DNA from: Haloarchaeobius iranensis
GTDB taxonomy: Archaea; Halobacteriota; Halobacteria; Halobacteriales; Natrialbaceae
Direction of reading: 5' to 3'
DNA length: 64,000 nucleotides
NCBI RefSeq assembly: GCF_900103505.1
Contig: NZ_FNIA01000004.1
Location: 186,001-250,000 of the forward strand
The notes beneath the pieces were generated by a model. That model did not search any database. It was not told the DNA's origin and saw only the letters and a program-made list of their open reading frames with translations. Shown here piece by piece: positions 17,954-27,299 of the stretch (positions within the stretch are counted from its first letter, which is position 1; each line of letters starts with the position of its first letter). Both the position numbers and the translations under genes were made by a program.

Positions 17954-18880
17954 CTAGTAGTCGATTTCTTCCGTGAAGAAGTCGACGCCGAGCACCATCC
18001 CGCCCCCGATCAGCGCGAACACGACGACACCAGCGACGTCTGCCGTGGCACCGAACTGGGCCTCGGTCGTGATGGTCGTCGCCGGCTTCACGAGACCACC
18101 GACCATCAGGCTCACCAGGAACGTGAGGGTCCCAGCACGGTACTCCTGGAAGGCCCACTTCACCACGCGGGCCATCGTCAGCAGCCCCAACAGTGCCCCG
18201 GTACAGAACGTGACGACGACCGTGAACGACTCCGTGAGCGAGGCCAGATTCCCGCCATCCGCGAGACCGATGACGCCATCGACGAACGCCGTGAGATTCG
18301 TGATCATGTAGTCGTACTGATTCAGGACGTAGAGGAGGAACGACCCAGAGACGCCGGGGAGTATCATCGCGCAGACGGCGATTGCCCCCGCGATGAAGAC
18401 GACGAAGTAGGAACTCCCTATCGCACTCTCGGGGAGGCTCGACACACCCGCCGCGAGGGCGATACCAACCAGCGCGACTGCCAGGCGTTGTGGCGTCCCC
18501 ACGTCGACCTCGGAGTAAAGCACGACGGCGGAGGCACCGATCAGACCGAAGAAGAAGGCCGCGGTGAACGCCGGGAACTGTTCGAGCGTGTGTTCGAGGA
18601 CCCGGGAGAGCGTGAGCACCGCGGAGGCGATGCCGAACCCCAGTACCATGAGGAACACCCCATCAGCTCTGACGAACAGGTCACGGAGATCACCCCGACC
18701 CTCCGTCGTGTGGAGTTCCAGCATGAGCCGGGCATCTGCAGGGTCGACGCTCGTGATTGCCTCGATGAGTCGTTCGTAGATACCGGTGATGAGGGCGATG
18801 GTCCCACCGGAGACGCCGGGAACCGTGTCCGCGGCGCCCATGAGGAACCCCTTCAGGTAGACGGAGAGTGACGGACGCAT
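17954..18880 (-). CDS. DUF368 polyprenyl-phosphate transporter
   Basis: This 308-residue membrane protein has about eight to ten helices and two copies of the family signature: GAADTVPGVSGGTIALITGIYE near the N-terminus and MILPGVSGSFLLYVLNQYDYM near residue 180. Bacterial DUF368 (PopT) proteins recycle undecaprenyl phosphate across the membrane. Here the gene lies directly downstream of aglB, which releases dolichyl (pyro)phosphate on the outer face. Recycling of the dolichol carrier is therefore the natural inferred role. The gap to aglB is 49 nt on the same strand. Confidence 0.87.
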   Translation of the reverse strand: MRPSLSVYLKGFLMGAADTVPGVSGGTIALITGIYERLIEAITSVDPADARLMLELHTTEGRGDLRDLFVRADGVFLMVLGFGIASAVLTLSRVLEHTLEQFPAFTAAFFFGLIGASAVVLYSEVDVGTPQRLAVALVGIALAAGVSSLPESAIGSSYFVVFIAGAIAVCAMILPGVSGSFLLYVLNQYDYMITNLTAFVDGVIGLADGGNLASLTESFTVVVTFCTGALLGLLTMARVVKWAFQEYRAGTLTFLVSLMVGGLVKPATTITTEAQFGATADVAGVVVFALIGGGMVLGVDFFTEEIDY

Positions 18881-18929
18881 CGGTCGGTGGTAACCACCGT
18901 AGTGGGGAAAACAGTTCGCTTTCGGCCCG

Positions 18930-21905
18930 CTACGCGAGCGGTGCGTGGTGACGGACCGGGAGGAGCGCCCCGTCTGTCCGCTCTACGTCCTCGGCGGACC
19001 CCTCGGACTCGTCGCCCGACGACGTCGATGCGTTCTCGTCGAACGTGACCTCGATGGGCGAGCTATCCTCGTCGACGACCGCCGTCTCCGGGACCGAGAT
19101 CCGAGTCGACTCGTTGTCGTACGTGACCTCGTAGTCACCGGTCGGCTCGACCGCCACGTCGGTCGCGCCGTCCTCGGGACCGAGTTCGTCGTTCGTCGCG
19201 TACGGCACCGTAATCTCGAAGCTGCCGTCCGCGTCGGTCCGGACCGTCTGCGTGTAGTTGAACGTCCGGTTCAACGTGTCCGAGGTGAGCTCGACGCGTG
19301 CGGTGACGTTCGTCGGACTGCTCACGTCGGCCTGCCCGGTGAGCGTCGCACCGGGGACCCGTTCGTAGGTCTTCACGGTCGACTCGGCCTGGGTGTTGTA
19401 CGTCTCGAACTGCGGCCGGAGCTGGTACTGGAAGTACTGCTGGACCGGAAGCGGCTGGTTCACGAACCGCGACGGCTGTAGCGTCCCCGACTCGTTGATC
19501 GCGATGGACGTGAACACGCGCTGGTTCGACGCCTCGTGCACCAGGCGGTAGTGCTCCATGCCCTCGGCGTCGTCGAAGTAGAGCCGCGAGAGCATCGTGT
19601 TCTCGTAGGAGTCCGAGCGCGTCGGCAGCGCGGCCTGCTGCCCGCCGACGGTCACGTTCTCACGCTGGTTGTAGTACGACCCCGGACCCGGGCCGGTCCA
19701 GGTCGCGATAGCACCGAACTTGCCACCGGCCATCTGGTAGTCGATGACGACGTACTGGGTGTCCTCGCTCGCTTCCTGTTCGGTCTGCTCGTCGATGAGG
19801 CTCCGGAGCTCCTCGTTGCTGAGGTTGTAGATCGGCTCGTCCGCATCGTCCGAGTTCGGCATCGCCTCGAGCAGGAGGTTCGCACGCGTCTCGTTCTGCG
19901 CCTGGAGGTACGCAGACGAGATGCGTGCGTTGTGCTGGAACGGATTCGCCACCGGAACCCGCTCGCTCTTGGTCGTGATCCAGTGTCCGTAGTCCCACCA
20001 CGACATCACGCCGTACGCGCCGTCCGGGTACTCGAAGTCGTCCTGGTTCGGGTACTGGTCGTAGTAGCCCAACTCGTTGTCCGCGTCACCGTACTGACCG
20101 GGTTCGGGCGTGTTCTCCTGCATCCACTCCGTGCTCTCGTTCCAGACGAGCACCGAGCCCGGGGAGAGGCCCTGTGCCTGCTTGTCGACCGTCGTCGAGG
20201 TCATGTTCGTCCCGGGAGTCAGCGGGACGAGCAAGAGCATCACCACCGCCACGATGGTGATGACCTGGTACAATTCGAAGTTGTACGACTCGGAGGAGAT
20301 CTCCGTCAGCCCGATGAAGGAGACGATCCGACCCAGGAACCAGCCGTTCAGTGCCGCGATAGGCACGACGAGGTAGTAGTTGAATCGAACCTGCGTCAAC
20401 GCCATCATGAACGTGAACAGGGTCCAGACGGCGACGAGGAGGTACTCCGCCCGGTACTCCTCACCAAGATACAGGTAAGAGAGGAGCCACACGAGCGCGA
20501 CGAGGGCCAGGATGTAGCTCAGTCCGTACTGCGAGCCGAAGAACTCCGTCGCGGTCTGGAAGAACGGTTCGCCAGCACCGATGACGGACTGCGCTTCACC
20601 GATAGTGAGCGTCGTGTCACTCTGATTCAGTGCGACCGTCTGATTGAGACTACTGATGATCTGATTGTACACCGAGGGTGCGATGAATCGGGTCCCGACA
20701 AGACCGAGGATCAACAACGAGCCGACGCCGAGCGGGAAGTGGGCACGACGTTCGTCATCGTGCACGTAGTAGGACCCGAACGCAAGGGGCCCGGCGATGA
20801 GGAAGACGATAGCGAACGGATACGGGAGGAACGCGAACCCGAGGATTGGCGCCAGCAGGAGCGCGAGCAGGAGGACTGCGCTCAACGGCAGAACGACCGA
20901 TCGAAGTGTTCGGACTTCCATATCGTCCCAGAGGCGTCCGAGGTAAGCAAGGAAGGCCGACCCCCCTGCGAGGCCGAGCGAGATACCGACCTGCAGCGGC
21001 GAGAGCGACGTGACGCCGAGGCTGAACTGATCGATATTCAGGAGGACCACCACTGCGCTTACAACACCGATGACGACACCGGTGTATGCGAGGTGGTCAG
21101 GAGACCGTCCAGCCTGGTATTCGATGACGAGCGCGATGGTGAAGAAGACCCCGAGGATACCGACGATGACCGCGGCAGGTGGCCAGACCCACATGTAGAG
21201 ACCGACACCGAGGCCAGCGAGTGCGGCCCACTTCGTCGGTTCACGGAGTGCATCCCAGTCGCGGTCGAGCAGTAGTTCGAAGACGGGCTTCTCGCGTTCG
21301 GCCGACCGAAGGGCGACCATCACGGCGAGAACGGCGAAGGCCTGGAAAAGGACCTCTGCGACGTGGTGGTCGGAGAATCCGGCAGTGCTGCGACGGAGGA
21401 AGACGCCAGGAAGAAGTGCGAGGACCAGCGCTGCCGCGATTCCGCCCGAGCGGCCGCCGAGTCGCTTCCCGATGAAGTAGGTGGGAACGGCGACGAGCGC
21501 CCCGAACAAAGCCGGGGCGACCAGCAGTGTCATCCCGATTGTCTGCTGGGACGGGTCACCGAGCCCGACGACGAGAGCGGCCGTAGCGACGATCTGGTCG
21601 AACAGCGTCCCGAACTGGTCGGCCCTGACGCCGGTTGGGAACTCCGAGTAGACGTCGTAGGGTATCGTCCACGGCCAGTTCCGGGTCGTCCACGACACCT
21701 GCCGGTAGTGGTACCAGGCGTCGTTCCCGGCGAAGAATATCTCGCCGTTCCGCGTGAAATTGTCGAGCGGTTGGAGCCGAATCCACAGCATGAACAGCAT
21801 TATCAGGCCCACGCTCGGCACGTGATACCAGCGTTCGATAGCTTCGAGGAGGGAGCCCGAGGTGGCTTGCTCGGTGTCGGCCTCCTCTCCGGTCGACGTA
21901 CTCAT
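18930..21905 (-). CDS. aglB: Dolichyl-phospho-oligosaccharide-protein glycotransferase AglB
   Basis: This 991-residue STT3-type oligosaccharyltransferase transfers the lipid-linked glycan to Asn in N-X-S/T sequons of surface proteins. The N-terminal half has about 12-13 membrane helices with acidic loop residues (FAGNDAWYHYR near the first loop, STAGFSDHH later). The catalytic signature WWDYG is at 636-640, followed by a large extracellular domain. The ATG at 21905 is about 28 nt from a TATA box, so the extra 27 residues of the longer frame are rejected. It is divergent from aglG. The S-layer glycoprotein at 1-3.4 kb is a likely client. Confidence 0.97.
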   Translation of the reverse strand: MSTSTGEEADTEQATSGSLLEAIERWYHVPSVGLIMLFMLWIRLQPLDNFTRNGEIFFAGNDAWYHYRQVSWTTRNWPWTIPYDVYSEFPTGVRADQFGTLFDQIVATAALVVGLGDPSQQTIGMTLLVAPALFGALVAVPTYFIGKRLGGRSGGIAAALVLALLPGVFLRRSTAGFSDHHVAEVLFQAFAVLAVMVALRSAEREKPVFELLLDRDWDALREPTKWAALAGLGVGLYMWVWPPAAVIVGILGVFFTIALVIEYQAGRSPDHLAYTGVVIGVVSAVVVLLNIDQFSLGVTSLSPLQVGISLGLAGGSAFLAYLGRLWDDMEVRTLRSVVLPLSAVLLLALLLAPILGFAFLPYPFAIVFLIAGPLAFGSYYVHDDERRAHFPLGVGSLLILGLVGTRFIAPSVYNQIISSLNQTVALNQSDTTLTIGEAQSVIGAGEPFFQTATEFFGSQYGLSYILALVALVWLLSYLYLGEEYRAEYLLVAVWTLFTFMMALTQVRFNYYLVVPIAALNGWFLGRIVSFIGLTEISSESYNFELYQVITIVAVVMLLLVPLTPGTNMTSTTVDKQAQGLSPGSVLVWNESTEWMQENTPEPGQYGDADNELGYYDQYPNQDDFEYPDGAYGVMSWWDYGHWITTKSERVPVANPFQHNARISSAYLQAQNETRANLLLEAMPNSDDADEPIYNLSNEELRSLIDEQTEQEASEDTQYVVIDYQMAGGKFGAIATWTGPGPGSYYNQRENVTVGGQQAALPTRSDSYENTMLSRLYFDDAEGMEHYRLVHEASNQRVFTSIAINESGTLQPSRFVNQPLPVQQYFQYQLRPQFETYNTQAESTVKTYERVPGATLTGQADVSSPTNVTARVELTSDTLNRTFNYTQTVRTDADGSFEITVPYATNDELGPEDGATDVAVEPTGDYEVTYDNESTRISVPETAVVDEDSSPIEVTFDENASTSSGDESEGSAEDVERTDGALLPVRHHAPLA

Positions 21906-21928
21906 TGTACGGGAGAAGTCCGAACCCA

Positions 21929-21937
21929 CGAATAAGC
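21929..21937 (-). promoter_or_regulatory. aglB TATA box
   Basis: Minus-strand gcttattcg is centred about 28 nt before the aglB ATG, so the transcript is probably leaderless. The same nonamer occurs as the TATA box of the divergent aglG gene. Confidence 0.6.
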
Positions 21938-21989
21938 CTTGTGTAATCGTTTCGGAGAGGAACAGGTTGTGAAAAGCGCGATGCAAAAC

Positions 21990-21998
21990 GCTTATTCG
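21990..21998 (+). promoter_or_regulatory. aglG TATA box
   Basis: Plus-strand gcttattcg is centred about 28 nt before the aglG ATG, indicating a leaderless transcript. It is an exact copy of the divergent aglB element, about 60 bp away. Confidence 0.6.
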
Positions 21999-22021
21999 CG
22001 CTTCGGGGGTGAATCCGAACG

Positions 22022-22960
22022 ATGAACGTCTCCGTCGTCATCTGTACGTATCCGACGGACCGCTACGAGGTCTTCTCCGACGCCGTCGAGAGTGTACTTA
22101 ATCAGACATACGACGACATCGAGGTCGTCCTCGTCATCGACGGTAACGAAGAGGTACACGAACGGGCGGTCGCGGACTTCGGTGACGAGGAGACCGTCCG
22201 CATCCACTGCAACGACGAGAACCGCGGCATCTCCTACTCGCGGACGAAGGGTGCCCAACTCGCTTCCGGGGAGGTCGTCGCGATGATCGACGATGACGCC
22301 GAGGCCGAACCCGACTGGGTCGAGACGCTGGTCGAGACGTACGAGGAGACCGACGCAGTCGCCGTCGGCGGGCAGGTGCTCCCCGACTGGCAGGTCGAAA
22401 AGCCCGACTTCTTCCCCGACGAGTTCTACTGGCTCGTTGGCTGCGACGAGAAGGGCTTTGGCGAGCACATGGAAGAGATGCGCAACACCTACGGCTCCAA
22501 CATCTCGTTCCGCCGCAAGGTACTGCTGAACGTCGGCGGCTACGACGAGAACACCGGCCGCAAGGGTGACAAACACATTCAGGCCCACGAATCCACTGTC
22601 GGTGCGAGGATTCGTCGCGAGTACGGACGTGGCGTAATCTATGACACCGACGCGAAGGTCCACCACAAGCTCTTCGAGTACCGCGGCGACTTCCGGTGGC
22701 TCGCGAGCCGGTCCCTCTGGCAGGGCTACTCCAAGCGCATCATGGACCACATCATCCCCGAAGCAGCGGGCGACAAGAACGAGTACCTCGCGGACCTGCT
22801 CACGAAGCACGTCCCCGAACGGCTCGTCTCCCTCGTCAGAGAGCCCGAGCCTGCGAAGGTGAAACAGCTCGTCGCGCTGTTCGTCTTCACCGCGATGGTC
22901 GGGTTCGGGTACGTCTACGCCATCCTGAAGCCGAACCTGCTCGACGACTACGAGGACTGA
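22022..22960 (+). CDS. aglG: GT2 glycosyltransferase, probably AglG
   Basis: This 312-residue enzyme has an N-terminal GT-A fold: MNVSVVICTYPTDRYEVF, the ENRGISYSRTKGAQ loop and the DDDA metal-binding motif. A C-terminal hydrophobic segment (LVALFVFTAMVGFGYVYAI) probably tethers it to the inner membrane face. Divergent placement beside aglB and overall length match Haloferax AglG, which adds the second sugar (a hexuronic acid) to the dolichol-linked S-layer glycan. AglI is a close relative, so the exact step is inferred. Confidence 0.78.
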   Translation: MNVSVVICTYPTDRYEVFSDAVESVLNQTYDDIEVVLVIDGNEEVHERAVADFGDEETVRIHCNDENRGISYSRTKGAQLASGEVVAMIDDDAEAEPDWVETLVETYEETDAVAVGGQVLPDWQVEKPDFFPDEFYWLVGCDEKGFGEHMEEMRNTYGSNISFRRKVLLNVGGYDENTGRKGDKHIQAHESTVGARIRREYGRGVIYDTDAKVHHKLFEYRGDFRWLASRSLWQGYSKRIMDHIIPEAAGDKNEYLADLLTKHVPERLVSLVREPEPAKVKQLVALFVFTAMVGFGYVYAILKPNLLDDYED

Positions 22961-22969
22961 TGAGCTCGC

Positions 22970-24145
22970 TCAGGCGATATCGTACTCGTCGTACCAGTCC
23001 GGACGGATCGTTGCCTCCGATACTGCCTCCCTCGCCACCGCTTTCATCCCCTCGTGGAACGACTCGACCGAGAACCGATCGGCGAACGAGGCGATCTCCG
23101 CTGCGGACCACTCCACGCCCTCGTCCTCGAACCGTTCGACGCTCTCGCGGATGGTCGTCCCCGTGTCATCGCGTTCGTGATGGTAGCCGTTCTTCCCGTC
23201 GAGGACCTGGAACTGCGTCATCCCCTCCGCCACCCCCAGAAGCGGCGTCCCAGAAGCGAGTGCCTCGACGGGTGCGATACCGAAGTCCTCGTCTCGGGCG
23301 TTGAACACGAACGCCTTCGCTCCCGCTAGCAGTCGTCGCTTCTCCGACTCGTCGACGAACCCGGCGAACTCGACGTTGTCACCGGCCATGGATTCGAGCC
23401 GCTCGCGCTCCTCACCGTCACCTGCGACGATCAGGCGCTCGTCGAGTCCGTCGAACGCTCGGACGATACCGTCGATGTTCTTGTGCCAGTCGAGCCGAGA
23501 GAGCGTCAGGTAGTGGTCGCCGTCCTCGGCGTCTCCGGGGTCGAAACTCCCCGTCTCGACGGGCGGGTACACGACGCGGATCTTCTCCGCTGGCACTCCC
23601 CAGTAGCGAACCAGACGGCGCTCGACCACCTCCGAGTTCACCACGAACAGATCGGGCTTGTGGGTATTGTGGTCGTACGCGACCCGCATCGCGTAGTACA
23701 GCAACAGCTTGACCGACTCGAACCGCGACGACGCCAGTTCAGTTATTTGGTCCGACTGCCGCCGGTTCGTGTGGTGGATGTACGCTACCCACGTCTGGTC
23801 GTCCGGCGCGACGTAGAACAGGGGCTCGTTCCCGCTGGTTACCAGGAGGTCGTACTCCCGGAGTTCGGGAGCGATCTGCCAGCCGATCAGGTGGGCGAGC
23901 TGTCGAAGCATCCCACCGCGGCGGAGCCCGAAGTTCAGGAGTTGCCCATCGATCAGCTGCTCCGACTCGATGTCGTCCGGTTCGATGGATTCGTCGACCC
24001 ACCCCGCGTAGTACGACGAGTCCTCGAAGACCCTGGCGAGCTCCCACGCCAGGCGGTCACCGCCACCGTTGGCGTGCTCACCCCAGTGAGCGACCGCCAG
24101 ACTCCGGTTCGAGAGTTCCGACGCTCCGTCAGACTCGTCGGTCAT
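22970..24145 (-). CDS. GT4 glycosyltransferase
   Basis: This 391-residue GT-B glycosyltransferase has a C-terminal GT4 domain (HYLTLSRLDWHKNIDGIVRAF, the ARDEDFGIAPVEALASGTPLL donor-binding segment with conserved Glu). The N-terminal AHWGEHANGGGDRLAWELAR segment is the acceptor side. It has no membrane helix. The ATG at 24145 is about 28 nt from a TATA box (gatatagcc) and is preferred over the one five codons upstream. It lies tail-to-tail with aglG. It probably adds a sugar to the N-glycan or another surface glycan; donor and acceptor are unknown. Confidence 0.85.
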   Translation of the reverse strand: MTDESDGASELSNRSLAVAHWGEHANGGGDRLAWELARVFEDSSYYAGWVDESIEPDDIESEQLIDGQLLNFGLRRGGMLRQLAHLIGWQIAPELREYDLLVTSGNEPLFYVAPDDQTWVAYIHHTNRRQSDQITELASSRFESVKLLLYYAMRVAYDHNTHKPDLFVVNSEVVERRLVRYWGVPAEKIRVVYPPVETGSFDPGDAEDGDHYLTLSRLDWHKNIDGIVRAFDGLDERLIVAGDGEERERLESMAGDNVEFAGFVDESEKRRLLAGAKAFVFNARDEDFGIAPVEALASGTPLLGVAEGMTQFQVLDGKNGYHHERDDTGTTIRESVERFEDEGVEWSAAEIASFADRFSVESFHEGMKAVAREAVSEATIRPDWYDEYDIA

Positions 24146-24212
24146 CGTCTTCCACCTCAAATCGGAGGGCTATATCTGTCACGACTTTCGGACGGCACCG
24201 GCGTCGGCCACC

Positions 24213-25331
24213 TCAGACCAGTTCCTCGTAGGCCGAGATGAACTGGGGCACGACCGCATCGGGGTGGTACGTCTCCTCGACGTACTCGCGATTGGCAGGT
24301 CCGATACTGTCCCGTCGCTCGTAGGCCTCCTGGATGGCCTCCGCCAGCCCAACGGGGTCTTCGGGTGGACACAGCAGGTCCGGCTGTTGCACCGTCTCCG
24401 CCGGACCGCCGACGTTCGTCGCGACGACCGGGAGCCCGGCCTGCATCGCTTCGAGTATCGTGCGACCGAACGGTTCCGGCCACACCCCGGAATGGACGAA
24501 CACGTCCGCAGTCGCGTACGACCGCGTAACCTCCTCGTACGGTATCTCTCCGGTGAACCGCACCCGGTTCGAGAGCCCCTTCTCCGAGACGCGACGCTCC
24601 AGGTCCTCCCGCTTCGGTCCGTCACCGACGATCTTCACGTCGAGGGGCGAAGAGAGGTGCTCTATCGCGTCGATCAGGTAGCGAACGCCCTTTGAATCCC
24701 GGAGATATCCCACGTAGAGCAGTTCCGGAGCGTCCTCTTCGTCGGCGGCAGCGGGAACGTCGAAATCGTCGTCCAGCATGTTGGGTACGACCCGGTAGTC
24801 AGCTCGGTCGAACCCATGGTCACGGTACACCCGCTCCACCGCGCCGCTCAACGGCAAGAGCAGGTCGATGTTGTGGATCTGGCGCCGCAATCTCGGCCGT
24901 TCGAGACGGAGCACCGTCGACTCGTAGATCCGTCGCTGAAGCGACGGTGTGACCCCGATGTCCGCCCAGTTCAGCAGTGGGTACGCGTTCAGGGTGCCCA
25001 CCGCGGGAACGTTCCGCTCCGAGGAGAGCCGCCCCACCGCGGGATGGAGATGCATGTTGTACGCGTGCAGGAGATCGAAATCGAGGTCCTCCGCCCCGAG
25101 TTTCCGGTACGCGATCTCGTTGGGCAGCGTGTACGGGTACTGCGGGACGTCGTACAGTCGCTCGACGCTCACGCCCTCGACCGTCTCGCTCGAACTCCCA
25201 TCGAAGGAGAACACCCGAAGTCCGTCAACCGCCTCGTGAGACCGCAGCTGGTTCGCCAGGAGCTGGACGCTTATTTCCCCACCACCAGCGTGGGTGGGCG
25301 GATACCGTGGCGTCACGATTCCAATCTTCAT
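24213..25331 (-). CDS. GT4 glycosyltransferase
   Basis: This 372-residue GT-B enzyme starts MKIGIVTPRYPPTHAGGGEI, the Gly-rich loop of GT4 enzymes. It has LLYVGYLRDSKGVRYLIDAI at the start of the donor domain and PEPFGRTILEAMQAGLPVVA with the E-x7-E-type donor-binding motif. A TATA-like sequence (gctaaaaagg) lies about 28 nt before the ATG. It is not closely similar to the adjacent GT4, so it probably acts on a different linkage in the same pathway. Specificity cannot be told from sequence. Confidence 0.86.
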   Translation of the reverse strand: MKIGIVTPRYPPTHAGGGEISVQLLANQLRSHEAVDGLRVFSFDGSSSETVEGVSVERLYDVPQYPYTLPNEIAYRKLGAEDLDFDLLHAYNMHLHPAVGRLSSERNVPAVGTLNAYPLLNWADIGVTPSLQRRIYESTVLRLERPRLRRQIHNIDLLLPLSGAVERVYRDHGFDRADYRVVPNMLDDDFDVPAAADEEDAPELLYVGYLRDSKGVRYLIDAIEHLSSPLDVKIVGDGPKREDLERRVSEKGLSNRVRFTGEIPYEEVTRSYATADVFVHSGVWPEPFGRTILEAMQAGLPVVATNVGGPAETVQQPDLLCPPEDPVGLAEAIQEAYERRDSIGPANREYVEETYHPDAVVPQFISAYEELV

Positions 25332-25358
25332 CTAGGCGTACAACGTCAGTGAGCCTTT

Positions 25359-26168
25359 TTAGCTACTGCGGGTCGCCCTGATGAAGTAGTTGTCACGTCG
25401 CTCTCCCAGCACCTCTATCTCGAACCCCAGGTCCCGCAAGAACGCTTCGACGCGGTCCGGAGACCCGCCGATGTCAGCTATCTTCTCGGTGTGAATCTCA
25501 CAGTAGACGACACGGCAGTCGGAGTTCCGAAGCGTCTCTTCGAGTCCCGAGAGTGCGAGATACTCCGCCCCCTCGATGTCGATTTTACAGACATCCGGAA
25601 CCGGTATCTCCCCGTCCTCGACCAGTGAATCGGCCCGGGTCGTCTCGACGGTCAACGTGGTCTCGTCGCGCGTGGATACCAACTGGTGACCGGTGTACCC
25701 TCGGGAGACCATCGCCACGGTCCCATCGTGGTCCGAGAGAGCGACGTTCTGCAGCGAGCCGGAGACGTCGTTCTGGTCCGCGTTCCGCTGGAGTACGTCG
25801 AACATCTCCGGGTGTGGCTCGAACGCGACCACCTGCCCGGACTCCAATTTATCGGCGACCAAGCACGTGTAGATACCGACGTTCGCACCGATGTCGTAGA
25901 ACACGTCGTCCGGCTCCACGTCGTCGAGAACGGCGGTGATGAGGTCTCTCTCGGAACGCATGTCATCGACGAAATCGTACTGTCGGAGCGAACGGGTGGT
26001 CGTACTGAACGATGCGGTCGTGTCTCCGACCGAGTACGTTCGGAAGCTCGGTTTCAGAACCTGATAGAGCGGGTCGATCGGGCGGATGCTCCGGTCGATG
26101 CCCCGACCGACAAGCTCCACCAAGCCGTCGTCACGGGCGATCTCAAGCGCCTTTGCCGTGGTGCTCAT
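25359..26168 (-). CDS. FkbM-family methyltransferase
   Basis: This 269-residue SAM-dependent methyltransferase of the FkbM type has the SAM-binding motif VFYDIGANVGIYTCLVADKL, the acidic residue in VVAFEPHPE, and the family motif VCKIDIEGAEYLALSGLEETL. FkbM enzymes usually O-methylate sugars or polyketides. In this cluster it is a candidate for methylating a glycan sugar, as AglP does for a hexuronic acid in Haloferax, though AglP is a different protein family. The ATG at 26168 follows a TATA box (tctatatcgg) by about 28 nt. Confidence 0.87.
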   Translation of the reverse strand: MSTTAKALEIARDDGLVELVGRGIDRSIRPIDPLYQVLKPSFRTYSVGDTTASFSTTTRSLRQYDFVDDMRSERDLITAVLDDVEPDDVFYDIGANVGIYTCLVADKLESGQVVAFEPHPEMFDVLQRNADQNDVSGSLQNVALSDHDGTVAMVSRGYTGHQLVSTRDETTLTVETTRADSLVEDGEIPVPDVCKIDIEGAEYLALSGLEETLRNSDCRVVYCEIHTEKIADIGGSPDRVEAFLRDLGFEIEVLGERRDNYFIRATRSS

Positions 26169-26270
26169 GACAGATAGGACGGCACACACCGATATAGACG
26201 TCAGCAAGAGCTTGGAACTCGATTCGAGACTCGAATCGAGATTCGAAACGTCCGAAATCGGCGCGAAGGG

Positions 26271-27284
26271 TTACTTGTATCCGAGCGCTTCCAACTGGCG
26301 GTCGAGTTCCTCCTTCGACTGAGAAGCCCCGGGTGGGTCGTGAACCGGTGTGTACTCCCCCCTATCCTCCGCTGTGGTCGTCACCCAGGGGACCGTCCGC
26401 ACGTGCGGGTGGAGACTGCCGTTGTTGTGACCGAACTCCCAGTACTCCCCGAACGCCTCACCGTGGTCGGAGGAGATGGCGACCGTTCCGGCGTCCAGGT
26501 TCTCCAGCAGGAGCTCGACGTCGTCGAGGACGTATCGCAGTTCGTCGAGGTACGCGTTCCAGACGGTCTCCTTGTCGTTCGTCTCCGCGAGGTATCCCCA
26601 CCAGTCCGTCTCGTACTGTTCGAGGGGTCTGTCCTCGTCGATGCCGTTCGCCATGTACGGGGAGTGCGGCTGGAGGTAGTGGAGGATCATCCGGTCGAAG
26701 TCGTGCTCCCGCCAGACCGCTATGCCCCTGTCGGTGACGTACCGGGGTGGGGTGCCACCGTCGACGTGACCGAGCGGCCCCTCCTCGCCGACGCCTTCGT
26801 AGGTGAAGAGGTACTCGCATCGCCCGAGAGCGTCGACGTCGACGTTCGGGATCCGTCCCAGCAGTCTGTAACTCAGGTTCGTCTCGCTCAGGGGGATCGT
26901 CTCGTGTTCCCTGTCCTCGAGGATCTGGTCGGTGTAGACGTTGGCGGACAGGTACGCCGTCTCCGCGATCGTGTCGCGGTAGTCCTCGTGGAAGGTCTTC
27001 GCGATCCACTCGGGGGAGCGCCCACCGACGGACCGTATCTTTCCGACGTCACCGAGGAAGTCATACTCGTCGGCCACTTCCCGGAGTGCATCGACTCGAC
27101 ACGTATCCAGAATCAGCAACACGTCCCACTCCTCGTCGAAGACGTTGGTCCCGATTGTCGTGAGCGTGTTGAGGTAGGTCGCGGGAATGCGGTAGAAGAG
27201 CTCGTAGACCGTCGCGTCGAACGCCTGGTCTGGGGCCTGCAATCCCTTTCGCAGGGTATCGAGATTCAGGTCGTGACGCAGCAT
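26271..27284 (-). CDS. Alkaline-phosphatase-superfamily (sulfatase-like) protein, paralogue 1
   Basis: This 337-residue protein has the AP-superfamily metal sites: LLILDTCRVDA with Asp60 near the N-terminus and AISSDHGEAFGE in the C-terminal third. HYLQPHSPYM lies between. The type I sulfatase C/S-x-P-x-R signature is absent. A conserved Ser90 (GGRSPEW) lies where a nucleophile could sit and is shared with three nearby paralogues. No signal peptide or membrane helix is seen. It is closest to the gene at 29.8 kb (both have TIGTNVFDEEWD) and ends LEALGYK. A phospho- or sulfo-group transferase or hydrolase acting on surface glycans is possible; the substrate is unknown. Confidence 0.78.
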   Translation of the reverse strand: MLRHDLNLDTLRKGLQAPDQAFDATVYELFYRIPATYLNTLTTIGTNVFDEEWDVLLILDTCRVDALREVADEYDFLGDVGKIRSVGGRSPEWIAKTFHEDYRDTIAETAYLSANVYTDQILEDREHETIPLSETNLSYRLLGRIPNVDVDALGRCEYLFTYEGVGEEGPLGHVDGGTPPRYVTDRGIAVWREHDFDRMILHYLQPHSPYMANGIDEDRPLEQYETDWWGYLAETNDKETVWNAYLDELRYVLDDVELLLENLDAGTVAISSDHGEAFGEYWEFGHNNGSLHPHVRTVPWVTTTAEDRGEYTPVHDPPGASQSKEELDRQLEALGYK

Positions 27285-27299
27285 GACTTAGGGGTTCAC

